Origin: Myxococcales bacterium
GTDB lineage: Bacteria; Myxococcota_A; Polyangia; Polyangiales; Polyangiaceae
Length of the DNA: 37,816 nt
Direction: 5' to 3'
NCBI GenBank assembly: GCA_021778125.1
Contig: JAJYCT010000011.1
Span: forward strand, 1 to 37,816
In this document: positions 19,501 to 28,199 of the stretch, piece by piece
Numbering within the stretch: the stretch's first letter is position 1
Layout: the number at the start of each line of letters is the position of its first letter
Notes under the pieces: generated by a model
What the model was told of the DNA's origin: nothing
Databases searched by the model: none
Seen by the model: the letters and a program-made list of their open reading frames with translations, nothing else
Position numbers and translations under genes: made by a program

Positions 19501-22500
19501 CAGCGTGCGCGAACGCTCCGACGGCTCCGTCTGCGCTCGCAGGCGCAGCTCGAGGACCGCCGCGAGGTCGTCGTGCTTGCCCGCGGCGCGCAGGACGGGT
19601 TCGAGCGCCCCGGCGGCGTCGAGGCGCAGCTCGTCGTGGGTGTCGCCGATCCCCCGGACCGCCGCGACGGCCTCCTCCTCGAACCCGCCCTGCAGCACCT
19701 CGCGGTACCACTCGAGCGCCGACTGGGGATCCTGCAGCTCGACCGCGTACAGCGCGGCGACGCGCTTCTTGAGGGCCCGCCGGAGGTCCTCGTCAGTCGC
19801 CGAGCTCGCCTGAAGCTTGAGGTTGTCCAGCAGCTCGGGCCAGAGGCGCTCCTGGGTGAAGAGCGCGTCCAGACGGCGCAGAACCTCCCCGTCCGCGGGC
19901 CGCGCGGCGAGCGCTTGGTTCAGGCATTCGATCGCCTCGCGGCGGTCGGACAGGTCCACCTCGAAGCGCCTCGCAGCCTCGACCAGGAGGCCGAACTTGC
20001 GCTCCGCTTCGTCATCGCCGCACAGCTCCACGCGACGCCGGTACAGGTCGACGAGCCGGGGCGCGTCGTTCTTCTGCTCCTGGAGCGCGATGAGGGCGTC
20101 GAGGGTGACGACGCTCGCCCCCTCGAGCTCCAGGGCCCGCTCGTACGCGTCGATGGCGCCGGGCAGGTCGTCAAGCATGTCGCGCTTGATCTCGCCGACC
20201 CGACGCCACGTGGCGGCACGAGACTCGTCATCGGGGACGAGTTCGGCCTTGCGCGTGAGAACCCGCACCAGCGTCGTCCAGTCGCTCAGCAGCGTCGCGA
20301 GGGAGTCGATCTCCTCGAGCGGCGCGACCTCCGTCTCGTCGAGCTCGAAGACGCGCTCCCAGGCCACCAGAGCGTGGCGAGGATCGTCGCGCCTCCGATC
20401 GTGGAGCGTCGCGAGCGCCGCGAGCAGCTCGCGCTTCACGACGCCGTCCGTCATCGGGACCGCCGTCTCGTACGCCGCCGCCAGATCGTCCCAGCGCGCC
20501 GTCGCTTCCCCGAGGCGCTCGAGCTGCTCGCGCGCGTCGCCGTCCTCGGGATCCAGCGTCCAGGCCGCGCGGATGGCGTCGAAGGCCCGCGCACGGTCGC
20601 CACCCCTCTCCTCCCACAGGCGCGCGGTCTCGCGAAGGATCGCGATGCGCTCGCCAGCGTCCGTCGCGAGCCCCAGCCGCTCGTCGTTGACGGCCACCAG
20701 GTGGCGCCAGTCGTCGGCCCGCTCATAGAGCGGACGCAGGATGTCGACCACCCTGGCCTTGTGCTCCGCCGTCTGCAGGAGCGTCTCGAGCACCGACACG
20801 GCCTCCCGCTCGGTCGGCCCGGCCGACACCAGCTCGACCACCGCCTGCAGCTCGTCGATGGCAGGCTCCGCCTCCCCGAGGCGCTCGAGCAGCAAGCGCG
20901 CGAGCTCCATGCGGAACCGCGCCTCGTCCTCCGGCAACGCGCTCTGCTCGGCGCGGCGCCGGGCCAGATCGGCGAGATCGCGCCAGCGCTCGGAGCGCGC
21001 GTAGAGCCTCGCGAGCCCCTGGAGGGCGTGAGCGTCCTCCTCGTCGACCTCCAGGCAGGCGCGGTACGTCTCGATGGCGGCCGCATCGTCCTTGAGCTCC
21101 GCCTCCTCGATGGTCGCGATCGTGTGCAGTGCGAGCACGCGCTCCTTCGGGTCGCTGCGGTAGTCGAGCGCGTCCCGGAAGAGCTTCACGCGCTCCGCAG
21201 ACCGGTTGGCCTCCCTGAGCAGGCGATCGATGGCCTCGAACGTGCCGTCGGCGGCCTCGGGCTCGAAGGCGTGCGCGCGCCGGTAGAAGTGGAGCGCCCG
21301 CTCCACCTCCTTCTGCGCTTCGAAGAGCTCGCCCGTGCGGCGCGCGAGGCGCGCTGTCGCCGGCTCGTCGGTCGACACCTTCTCGAGCTCGGTCGCGAAG
21401 ATCTCGGCGAGGCGACCCTCGGCGTTGGCCACGCGCGCGAGCCGCTCCAGCTCGGCGCACGTCGCGGCGTCGGTCACGTCCTCCGCGAGGAGCTTCGCGG
21501 TCGTCTCCAGCGCCGCGACGTAGTTCTCCTCCTGCTCCTCGTGCATCGTCGTCAGCCGGCGCAGCAGCGCCCGGCGCTCGTCGGGGTCCTGGCTCGTCTG
21601 GAGCCGCGCCTCGAGGGTCGCCATGACGCGGCGCCAGTCGAGGCGCGCGAGGTACACCGGCTCGAGCATCTCGGCCGCCCGCCCGCCGTACTCGCCGCCC
21701 ATGAGCGCCTCGAGCGACGCCACCGTCTGCGGGTGTTTGGGATCGATCGCGAGCGCGGCCGCGTACTCGTCGAAGGCCCGCTCGGGCTCGTTCGTCCGCT
21801 GCGCGAGCGTGGTGCCCAGGGCGTGGTGCAGCGCCGCCTTGCGCTCGCTCGAGACGCCCGCCGTGCTGATCTGCCGCTCGAACAGCGCGACGAGATCGCC
21901 CCACCGCTCCGCCCGGGCGTAGAGCGCCTCGAGCGCAGCGATTGCCTCCGCGTCGAGATCGACGTCGAGGATCTCCTCATAGACGGCGATAGCCGCCGCG
22001 ACGTCGCCGAGCCTCTCGTCGCAGATCCTCGCTTCCTTGAAGAGCAGCTGGCGCCGTTCCGCGTCGCTCTCGGCCGCCTCGGCGCGCCGCTTCAGGATGT
22101 CCAGGAGCGCCGCGTGATCGGCCGCCTCCTCGTAGAGGCCCTCGAGCGCGGTGAGCGCCCTGCGCTCGTCGGAGCGGATCTCGAGCGCCTTCGCGTAGTA
22201 CTCCCGAGCCAGCGCGAGGTCGCCCAAGCGCGTCCGGGCCACGTCCGCGACGCGCAGCGTGACCTCGAGCTGCAGATCGCCGTCGGGGATCTCCCCCACG
22301 CTCGCGCGCAGGAGCGCGACGAGCCCGGCATAGTTCCCCGTCGCCGCGGCCAGGCGCTCGACGCGCTCGATCCACGTCGGGAGCTCGGGCTCCGCCGCGG
22401 CCTCGCGCAGGCCTCGCGCCGCGTACTCGAACGCCGCGGCCGCGTCGCCCAGCGGTCCCTCGGCCACCTGGACGGCCTGCGCGATCGTCGTGAGCGTGTC

Positions 22501-25500
22501 GGAGATCGACTCGGCGTTCTCGACCTCGATGTCGAGCACGCGCAGGAGCGGCCGGTACAGCCCCTCCGCCTCGTACAGCGGCCGCAGGACGGCCGCAGCC
22601 TCCCTGCGTACGGTCGCGTCCTCGAGCAACCCCTCGAGGGCGGCCCGCGACGTGGCGTGCCCGGCGTCCAGCGCCAGGGCCTGCCGGAACGCCTCGATCG
22701 CGCCGGGGACGTCGCCCAGGCGACGCTGCCGCACCTCACCCAGGCGGGCCAGAACGCCGATCTTCTCCGCCGGCACGTCCGTCAGGCCGAGGTCCAGGTC
22801 CAGCGTATCGGCGACGTCCTGCCAGCGGTCCGCCAGCTCGTAGAGCGTTACCAGAGCCGCCAGCGACGCGCGGTCGGCGCCGAAGTCGTCGACGACCGCC
22901 CGGTAGGCCACGATCGCCTCCGGCACGTCGGTGAGCCGGTCCGCCAGCGTCGTCGCGATGCGCGCGAGCAAGGCCCGACGCGCGTCCTTGTCGTCGGCGA
23001 GCCGCTCGCGCGCCCGAAGGACCTCGATCAGCTCGCGGTAGCTCTGGGTGCGCTCGTACAGACGGTCGAGCGCCGCGAGGGCCTGCGCGTCCCCCGGATC
23101 GTCCTCGAGGCGCGCTCGCCACGCCTCGATTGCGCCACGCGGATCGTCCAGCTCGCTCTCGCACAGCTCCGCGAGGCGCCCGCGTAGCTCCCGGCGCACG
23201 CCGCCGTCGTCCTCGAGCTTCACTTCGATCTTGAGGGTCTCCGCGAGCTGACGCGCGTCGCCCGACGCACCGTAGATGCGCTCGAGCGCGCGGCACGCCG
23301 GCAGGGCGATGGCGCCGTCGTCGGGCGCGAGCTGGACGACCTGCCGGTAGGTGACCTCCGCGCGCGCGGCGTCCCCGAGGAGGCCCTCGGCGAGCTTGGC
23401 CAGATCCATCAGGATCTCCGCACGCGGGAGCGGCGCCGCAGCCGCGGCGGCCGTCGCGGTCAGGACCCCGGCCGCGCGTTCGTGAGCTCCGAGCCGGCGC
23501 GCGATGTCGAGCGTTCGCCGTCGCCCCAGCGCGTCCTCGGGATCGATGGGTAGCAGCCGGGCGAACGCTTCCAGCGCGCCGGCGTCATCGCGGAGCCGCT
23601 CGTCGCGCAGGTCCGCGACGCGCCGCAAGAGGTCGCGCCGCTCGTCGAGCTGCGTCGCGAACTCGAGGTGGATCTCCAGCACGCGCACGAGATCGGGAAC
23701 CTCGTCGCGCTCGGCGTAGACGCCCTCGAGGATGATCGCCGCGCGCGCCCGGAGCACGGCAACGTTCAGGATCTTCTCGACGAGCTGACGGGCCTCGAGC
23801 GCCGACGGGCGCTCACCCAGAACGTGCTCGAGGTGAGACAGCGCCGCCTCGGCGTCGCCGAGGTGCGTGAAGAGGAGCACGCCGAGGCGCTGCTCGAGAT
23901 CGAGCTTTTCGTCCCCGACGGCCCCCTGGAGGCGGGCCTCGAGCAGACGCGTCAGCCGGTCCCACCGCTGCTCGGCGGCGTAGAGCGACTCGAGCGAGCG
24001 CACCGCCTGCTCGTGGATCGGGTCGAGCTCGAGGATGCGCTCGTAGTAGCCGATGGCCTTGGACCGATCGCCGATGATCTCCTCCGCGACCAGCGCGACC
24101 TCCGCCAGGAGCTCGGCGCGGCGCGCCGCGTCCGGCGTCCCCGACAGGACGCGCTCGTACAGCTCGCCGAGCTCGGTCCACTGCTCGCGCGTGGTCAGGA
24201 TCTGCTTGAGCCGCTGGAACGCGCGCTCGTTGCTCGGCTGACGCGTGAGCGTCCGCTCGAGGTAGGGCGCGGCGCGGTCGACGTCGCCGAGGCGCTCGTC
24301 GAACAGGACGGACGCGCGCTCGGAGAGCTCCAGCTCGACGTTCTCCGGCAGGCCCGTGGGGCCGGCGGGAGGCACGGCCGCCACGAGGGCGTCGACCAGC
24401 GCAGGCAGGCGCCCGGTACGCCCGGCGAGCGAGGTCAGTCGGTCCCACAGCGGGAGCTCGACCGAGAACTCCGCGACGGCACGCGCGATCACGTCGAACG
24501 CCGCGCCCACGTCGCCGAGGCGGGACTCGTGCACGTCGGCCAGGCGCTCGTACAGGGCCAGCCGGTCGTCCCGCGACGCCGTCGTAGCGATGAGCACCTC
24601 GAGGACCTCCGCCTGGCGCCGGGAGGCGGAGATGGACTCGTACGCCCGCTCGAGGATCCCTGCGGCGCGCGCGCGCGTCTCGGGCAACGGCAGCAGCTGC
24701 TCGATGATCTCGACCGCGCTCGGGTCGTGCGGCACGAGCTCCAGCGCGCGCTCGCAGGCGGCGAGGGACTCGGCGTACCTGTGGAGCGGCTCGAGCAGCA
24801 GGCGCGCGATCTCGACCTCGCGCGCTGCGCGCTCCGTCCCTTGGCGCTGGTCGCGGTCGAGCCCGAGGACCTCGACGGCTCCCTGCGCGTCGCCGTGCGC
24901 CCGCAGAAGGCGAGCCAGCGCCCGCAGCGCCGCGCCGTGGCTCGCGACGAGCTCCAGCATGCGGCGGTAGAGCGTAATCGCGCGCTCCGGCTCGCCGAAC
25001 GCCTCTTCCTCGAGCATGGCCCAGTCGGCGAGCAGCTCGAGCTTGTGCGCGGTGTTGGCCCGCTGCACGCGTAGGTCGAACAGCCACCGCAGATCGTCGC
25101 GCCGATCGGCCTCGCGCAGGATGCGGTCGAGCGTCTGCACCGCGAGTTCGTCGCCCTCGTCCTCCTCGACGAGCGTACGGTACGTCGAGACCGCCTCGTC
25201 GACGCGCCCCATCTCGCGCGCGTAGACCTCGGCGAGCCGCGCCCGCAGCCCGCGGACCTCCTCGCGCCTTCCGCTCTCCGCCCCTTCGCGCTCGTTCTTC
25301 TTCTTCTTTTTCTTGCCGGCCCGCGTCCCCTCGGCGGCGGGCTCTGCCTCCGCGAGGCGCGCGCTCAGCACGTCGACGAACGACGGCCACTGCGCCGCGG
25401 CGCGCGCAGCGGCCTCGAAGGCCTCGAGAGCGCCCGCGCCCATCGGAGCGAGCGCGTAGCGCCGGCGTGCCCACGCGAAGGCGGTGGCGCGGTCCTGGAG

Positions 25501-27990
25501 CTGATGGCCCGTCACCTGGACGAGCCTGTCGAGCAGCGCGAGCTTGTCCTCGAGGTCCGCGGCGTGCCCCAGGAGCACCTCGTAGAGGGCGGGAAGGCGC
25601 CCCCACTTCTCGTCCCTCTCGTAGAGCGGCACGAGCGCCGCAGCGGCGCGCGCGTCGTCGGGCTTCACCGACAGCACGCGCTCGTAGGCGCGGAACGCCC
25701 GCTCGGGCGCGCCGATCCGGTCGGTGTAGATGGCCGCGCAGCGGAAGCTCAGGTCGAGCTTGAGCGCGGGGTCGGTGGTCCGGTCCGCAGCCCCGGAGAG
25801 GACCTCGACGAGGCCCTCCCAGTCGTTCGTCTGCCCGTAGAGCTCCGACAGCGCGTCGTAGTCGCCGACGGCGAGCAAGCTGTCGCGCAGCACGCGCAGG
25901 GCCTTGGCATGGCCCGGCTGGATGTCGAGCACGCGCCGCCACGCGGCCATGGCCCGGGCGTGGTCGTGCAGGCGGTCCGAGCACACGCTGCCGAGCTTCT
26001 GCAGCACGGCGAGGCGCGTCGCGTCGTCGGACGCCACCGCCGCGCGCTGCTCGAGCGCGTCGGCGACCGTGGCGAAGTCCTTGTCGCGCTCGGCCTGCTT
26101 CTCCAGGGCGTCGAACGCTCCGACGGAGGACGGATCCTCCTCGAGCACGCGCTTGTAGAGGGCCACCGCCTGCGCGCCCTGATCGAGGCGCTCGGCCGCG
26201 AGCCGGGCCATCTCGACCCACCTCTCGCGGCGCCCGGGCCCTGCGGGCATGGCCTCGGCCTCCTGCGAGAGCAGGTCGAAGAGCGGCCGGTAGGCGCGCC
26301 GCTTGCCATAGAGCTCCTTGAGGCGCTCGATGGCCTCGCGATCGCGCGGGTCGACGGCGTGCAGCTTCTCGTAGGCCTCGACGGCGTTCTGGACGTTCGA
26401 GAACTGCTCCTGCCAGCGGCGCGCGACGGCCCTCCAGAGCTCGGCCTTGACGGTGAGCTCGGGCTCGAGGTCCGCCCGCCGCGCCTGCATCGTCAAGAGG
26501 TCGCGCCAGCGCTGCAGCGACTCGTAGACGCGCGCGAGCTCGCGCACGCTCGTCAGGTCGGTCGGATCGAGCTGCACGAGCTGCGAGAGCACCGTGACGA
26601 GCGCCGAGTCGCTCTTGACGTGATCGCGATAAACCTCGCCGATCTCTCGCAGCACGGCGAGGCGCCCGGCGACGTCGTCCTGCCCGAGCTTGTCGAGCTC
26701 CTGGCGGAGCAGATCAGTCAGCGCGTTCCACGTCGCCGTCTGCCGGTAGAGGCGCTTGAGCGCGTCGCGCGCGTCCTTGCTCTGCGGGTTCTGCCGCAGC
26801 ACTGCGCGCCACTGCTCGATCGCCTTCTGCGCGTTGGCCCCCTCCTCGGCCAGCTTCGCGATCTCGGCGCCCAGCGCCGAGCGCTCCGCGGCGCCCGTCG
26901 TGGCGCGCTGCGCGTCGGTGAGCACCGTCGCGAGGCGCGCGGACTCGCCGCGGCTGCCGCACCACTCGCGGAAGAACGCCAGCATACCGGGGTGCGCGGG
27001 CTCGAGCTTGCGCACCCGCTCGAACCACGGCTCCGCCGCGTCGGGCCTGCCGCGCATGCGCCAGTGCACCATCGCGACCTGCAGCAGCGCGCCGAGCTCC
27101 TCTTCCCTCGTCCGCAGCGCGCCTGTCGAGAGCTGGCCCTCGTAGAGCGCGACCAGGTGCTCCCAGCGCTCGCTGGACGTGAAGAAGTCGGCGAGGAAGC
27201 TCGTCGCCTCGGGGTACCCGGGCGCGACGTCGAGGACGTTCTCGTAGGCCGCCGCCGCCTGCTCGGGCTGGCGGACCTTGAGCCGGAAGACGCGCGCCAG
27301 GCGCAGGTACGCCGCGAGCTTCTCGTCCTTCTGCGTCGCCTCGGCCGCGAAGTGCCCGACCGCCCGCGCCAGCTCGTCCCAGCGCTCCGCCTCGCGGAGC
27401 ACGCGCTCGAGCAGCAGCTCGGCGCGGCGGCTCCGGGGATCCAGCTCGAGGGCCTGCCGCAGCAGCGGCTCCACCCGATTGCGATCGGCGACCTCGCCGA
27501 AGCGGTAGGCGACCTCGGCGGCGCTGACGAGCAGCGCCCCGCGGAAGCCGCCGTCGCCGTCGACGTGCGCCTCCTGCACGTAGCGGTCGACCAGATCGCG
27601 CCACTTGCCCCGCTTCGCCTCGGAGCGCTCGAGGGCCTCCTCGGCGCTCGGGTCGCCGGGCCGCAGCCGGCGCAGCCGCTCGAACGCGGCGCGCGCGGCG
27701 GCGTCGTCGTGCAGATCCTCGTCGAGCATGCGGGCCCACTCGCCGACGACCTCCGCCTCGCGCGGCGTCCCCCGCGCGGCGTCGGCCTCGAGCTCCAGCA
27801 GGCGCGCCGAGGCCTCGACCTCGCGCCGCGCATCGTGCGCGCGGCGCGCCGCCTCGAGCAGCTTCAGGAGCTCGGCCGGGCTCATGTCCGTGCCCCCCGC
27901 CACGGCGTCCTTCAGCTGCTGCCACACCTGCTCCTGATCGGGATCGTCCTGCAGCAACCCGAGGGCGCTCTTGATGGTCTTCGCGCTCAT
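16591..27990 (-). CDS. Giant TPR-repeat protein, 3,799 residues
   Basis: A single uninterrupted 11.4-kb reading frame with no signal peptide or membrane segment, so probably cytoplasmic. From about residue 85 to 3,560 it is built of roughly 46 diverged units of ~72 residues. A typical unit reads RLGDxxxAIxAYExxLxxDP, then ALxALxxLY, then an RWxDL-like anchor and a helix ending in LxxR. Aromatic anchors at 130, 204, 276, 421, 495, 567, 639, 711, 796 and 868 show the period. A Lys-rich insertion lies at ~880-905. A Pro-rich linker (~3,570-3,605) precedes about three canonical TPRs ending at 3,799. Such solenoids are scaffolds; no catalytic motif is visible. The ATG at 27990 has AGGTGAGG upstream. 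It heads a coupled operon with the DUF374 and aminotransferase genes. Its partner and function are unknown. Confidence 0.9.
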   Translation of the reverse strand: MSAKTIKSALGLLQDDPDQEQVWQQLKDAVAGGTDMSPAELLKLLEAARRAHDARREVEASARLLELEADAARGTPREAEVVGEWARMLDEDLHDDAAARAAFERLRRLRPGDPSAEEALERSEAKRGKWRDLVDRYVQEAHVDGDGGFRGALLVSAAEVAYRFGEVADRNRVEPLLRQALELDPRSRRAELLLERVLREAERWDELARAVGHFAAEATQKDEKLAAYLRLARVFRLKVRQPEQAAAAYENVLDVAPGYPEATSFLADFFTSSERWEHLVALYEGQLSTGALRTREEELGALLQVAMVHWRMRGRPDAAEPWFERVRKLEPAHPGMLAFFREWCGSRGESARLATVLTDAQRATTGAAERSALGAEIAKLAEEGANAQKAIEQWRAVLRQNPQSKDARDALKRLYRQTATWNALTDLLRQELDKLGQDDVAGRLAVLREIGEVYRDHVKSDSALVTVLSQLVQLDPTDLTSVRELARVYESLQRWRDLLTMQARRADLEPELTVKAELWRAVARRWQEQFSNVQNAVEAYEKLHAVDPRDREAIERLKELYGKRRAYRPLFDLLSQEAEAMPAGPGRRERWVEMARLAAERLDQGAQAVALYKRVLEEDPSSVGAFDALEKQAERDKDFATVADALEQRAAVASDDATRLAVLQKLGSVCSDRLHDHARAMAAWRRVLDIQPGHAKALRVLRDSLLAVGDYDALSELYGQTNDWEGLVEVLSGAADRTTDPALKLDLSFRCAAIYTDRIGAPERAFRAYERVLSVKPDDARAAAALVPLYERDEKWGRLPALYEVLLGHAADLEDKLALLDRLVQVTGHQLQDRATAFAWARRRYALAPMGAGALEAFEAAARAAAQWPSFVDVLSARLAEAEPAAEGTRAGKKKKKKNEREGAESGRREEVRGLRARLAEVYAREMGRVDEAVSTYRTLVEEDEGDELAVQTLDRILREADRRDDLRWLFDLRVQRANTAHKLELLADWAMLEEEAFGEPERAITLYRRMLELVASHGAALRALARLLRAHGDAQGAVEVLGLDRDQRQGTERAAREVEIARLLLEPLHRYAESLAACERALELVPHDPSAVEIIEQLLPLPETRARAAGILERAYESISASRRQAEVLEVLIATTASRDDRLALYERLADVHESRLGDVGAAFDVIARAVAEFSVELPLWDRLTSLAGRTGRLPALVDALVAAVPPAGPTGLPENVELELSERASVLFDERLGDVDRAAPYLERTLTRQPSNERAFQRLKQILTTREQWTELGELYERVLSGTPDAARRAELLAEVALVAEEIIGDRSKAIGYYERILELDPIHEQAVRSLESLYAAEQRWDRLTRLLEARLQGAVGDEKLDLEQRLGVLLFTHLGDAEAALSHLEHVLGERPSALEARQLVEKILNVAVLRARAAIILEGVYAERDEVPDLVRVLEIHLEFATQLDERRDLLRRVADLRDERLRDDAGALEAFARLLPIDPEDALGRRRTLDIARRLGAHERAAGVLTATAAAAAAPLPRAEILMDLAKLAEGLLGDAARAEVTYRQVVQLAPDDGAIALPACRALERIYGASGDARQLAETLKIEVKLEDDGGVRRELRGRLAELCESELDDPRGAIEAWRARLEDDPGDAQALAALDRLYERTQSYRELIEVLRARERLADDKDARRALLARIATTLADRLTDVPEAIVAYRAVVDDFGADRASLAALVTLYELADRWQDVADTLDLDLGLTDVPAEKIGVLARLGEVRQRRLGDVPGAIEAFRQALALDAGHATSRAALEGLLEDATVRREAAAVLRPLYEAEGLYRPLLRVLDIEVENAESISDTLTTIAQAVQVAEGPLGDAAAAFEYAARGLREAAAEPELPTWIERVERLAAATGNYAGLVALLRASVGEIPDGDLQLEVTLRVADVARTRLGDLALAREYYAKALEIRSDERRALTALEGLYEEAADHAALLDILKRRAEAAESDAERRQLLFKEARICDERLGDVAAAIAVYEEILDVDLDAEAIAALEALYARAERWGDLVALFERQISTAGVSSERKAALHHALGTTLAQRTNEPERAFDEYAAALAIDPKHPQTVASLEALMGGEYGGRAAEMLEPVYLARLDWRRVMATLEARLQTSQDPDERRALLRRLTTMHEEQEENYVAALETTAKLLAEDVTDAATCAELERLARVANAEGRLAEIFATELEKVSTDEPATARLARRTGELFEAQKEVERALHFYRRAHAFEPEAADGTFEAIDRLLREANRSAERVKLFRDALDYRSDPKERVLALHTIATIEEAELKDDAAAIETYRACLEVDEEDAHALQGLARLYARSERWRDLADLARRRAEQSALPEDEARFRMELARLLLERLGEAEPAIDELQAVVELVSAGPTEREAVSVLETLLQTAEHKARVVDILRPLYERADDWRHLVAVNDERLGLATDAGERIAILRETARLWEERGGDRARAFDAIRAAWTLDPEDGDAREQLERLGEATARWDDLAAAYETAVPMTDGVVKRELLAALATLHDRRRDDPRHALVAWERVFELDETEVAPLEEIDSLATLLSDWTTLVRVLTRKAELVPDDESRAATWRRVGEIKRDMLDDLPGAIDAYERALELEGASVVTLDALIALQEQKNDAPRLVDLYRRRVELCGDDEAERKFGLLVEAARRFEVDLSDRREAIECLNQALAARPADGEVLRRLDALFTQERLWPELLDNLKLQASSATDEDLRRALKKRVAALYAVELQDPQSALEWYREVLQGGFEEEAVAAVRGIGDTHDELRLDAAGALEPVLRAAGKHDDLAAVLELRLRAQTEPSERSRTLRSLAEVAESSLADVDRAESALLRALAEEPQEASLHGDIERLAARVGEAGWRRYAEALRERAGAIFDANVAAELFVRLGKVDEEHLGDPGGAAKAYADAAERTGDEPGILASLDRLYGRLGDTRALAEVLERRIAVEAEGAAQAELLHRLASLQIGEFGQRAQGLATLRQALERVPDHLASRQALERLLDDEALFDEAFDALEFVLRALDLSEDLAKLYERRVHRARSGRERSRARLELARVLEERVGDRARAQRAVEASLHEEPSDEESLAELERLAEATNGWAAAADAFGAALEAATDVPAATRTELWMRLAVWRRDKVADRARAEEAFSRALAIDPENMEVMRALEDLRRAPGRERDLVEILRARAKVESDLGTKRELLREAKGIAEATIGDRELAESTLRDLIAEDEGDVWALEELSKLREAAGDDAELVTLLLRRAELVTDGGEAVTLKHRAARVLADRLRDVRRATALYEEILEREPSDADAAASLRRLYGEQGRDKDLARLLAQLIDVATTQGDRATLRIELAWLQSERFKAPDDAVETLRGILDEDPTHAQAVLALSQLYAQGGRDAELADLLRAQLDAAQERGDADAELALLVRLGEVQEGRLGDATAAQEAYEQVLQRQPEHRGALEAVARISEKRADWARAAGVLGKLVELSSDAGGVQWALRLAEACEKMGDAAGAEQALQAGLKLEPANAQVRALLRARWDKAQKWAELADLLVGDADLLAAAYPDAKVAVAEPPKGASLPPGRAGASLPPPPVVPQPVAEQLKLLRAAADIHLTKRESPGDAILILERASQLVPHDREILLVLGDAYSSAQRGRDAAQVLEKVIASFGGKRTKELAQYHHRLSRALSQLGEKEQAIAQLDLAFKIDPGSVGVLRDLGILALETGDLDRAQKTFRALLLQRLDASAGITKGEVFFYLGEIAAKQGDKPKALQMLERALENEPGLERARARIAELKGG
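17310..27740 (-). repeat. Array of ~46 coding repeats, ~72 codons each
   Basis: The central 10.4 kb of the giant gene is a tandem array of units about 216 bp long at the protein level. Units are diverged in sequence (they share pattern rather than identity), so the array is old and not a recent tandem amplification. Spacing is very even apart from a 13-residue insertion near residue 711-724 and a ~25-residue Lys-rich insertion near residue 890. Confidence 0.75.
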
Positions 27991-28036
27991 CCCTCACCTG
28001 GCGGAGATTCACGTACAGCGGATGGAAGCCTGCGAA

Positions 28037-28042
28037 ATTCTA
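28037..28042 (-). promoter_or_regulatory. Possible -10 box (TAGAAT) for the giant-TPR operon
   Basis: On the minus strand TAGAAT (5 of 6 matches to TATAAT) lies 46 bases before the ATG at 27990, in the AT-richest part of the divergent intergenic region (about 28034-28060). No convincing -35 is seen at 16-18 bp (AGGTCC region), so an activator or alternative sigma factor may be needed. Confidence 0.3.
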
Positions 28043-28085
28043 CGAACAATTCGCTACTTGGACCTGGGCCATGCTACGGAGCCCC

Positions 28086-28199
28086 ATGTCCGATAGCAAG
28101 GGCTCGCAAGCGCCTTCGCGACCGGTCTCACGAGCGTCCGCGTGGCGTTCGTGCGCGCGCAGATATCAGACGCCAGGGGGGCCTGTTCGTGATACGTGA
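28086..28199 (+). CDS. Possible short upstream ORF overlapping the plsC-like start
   Basis: An ATG preceded by GGAG (28078-28081, four-base gap) opens a 37-codon frame beginning MSDSKGSQAPSR. It ends at TGA 28197-28199, eleven bases inside the acyltransferase gene, which is read in another frame. The product is Arg/Ser-rich with no recognisable domain. It may be a leader peptide coupling translation to the downstream gene, or chance. Only the overlap and the ribosome site support it. Confidence 0.25.
   Translation: MSDSKGSQAPSRPVSRASAWRSCARRYQTPGGPVRDT

Noticed and set aside
19573-23187. Very long plus-strand ORF (over 1,200 codons) opposite the giant TPR gene, and a similar one at 25504-28188
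   Set aside because: High third-position GC leaves antisense frames free of stops. The translations are Arg/Leu/Glu-rich mirror patterns of the TPR repeats with no independent domain, ribosome site or conserved start.
25294-25320. A-rich Lys-codon tract as a programmed A AAA AAG frameshift site
   Set aside because: The zero-frame reading is AAG AAA AAG, so the base before AAA AAG is G rather than A. The repeat protein continues perfectly in the same frame for another 2,900 residues.
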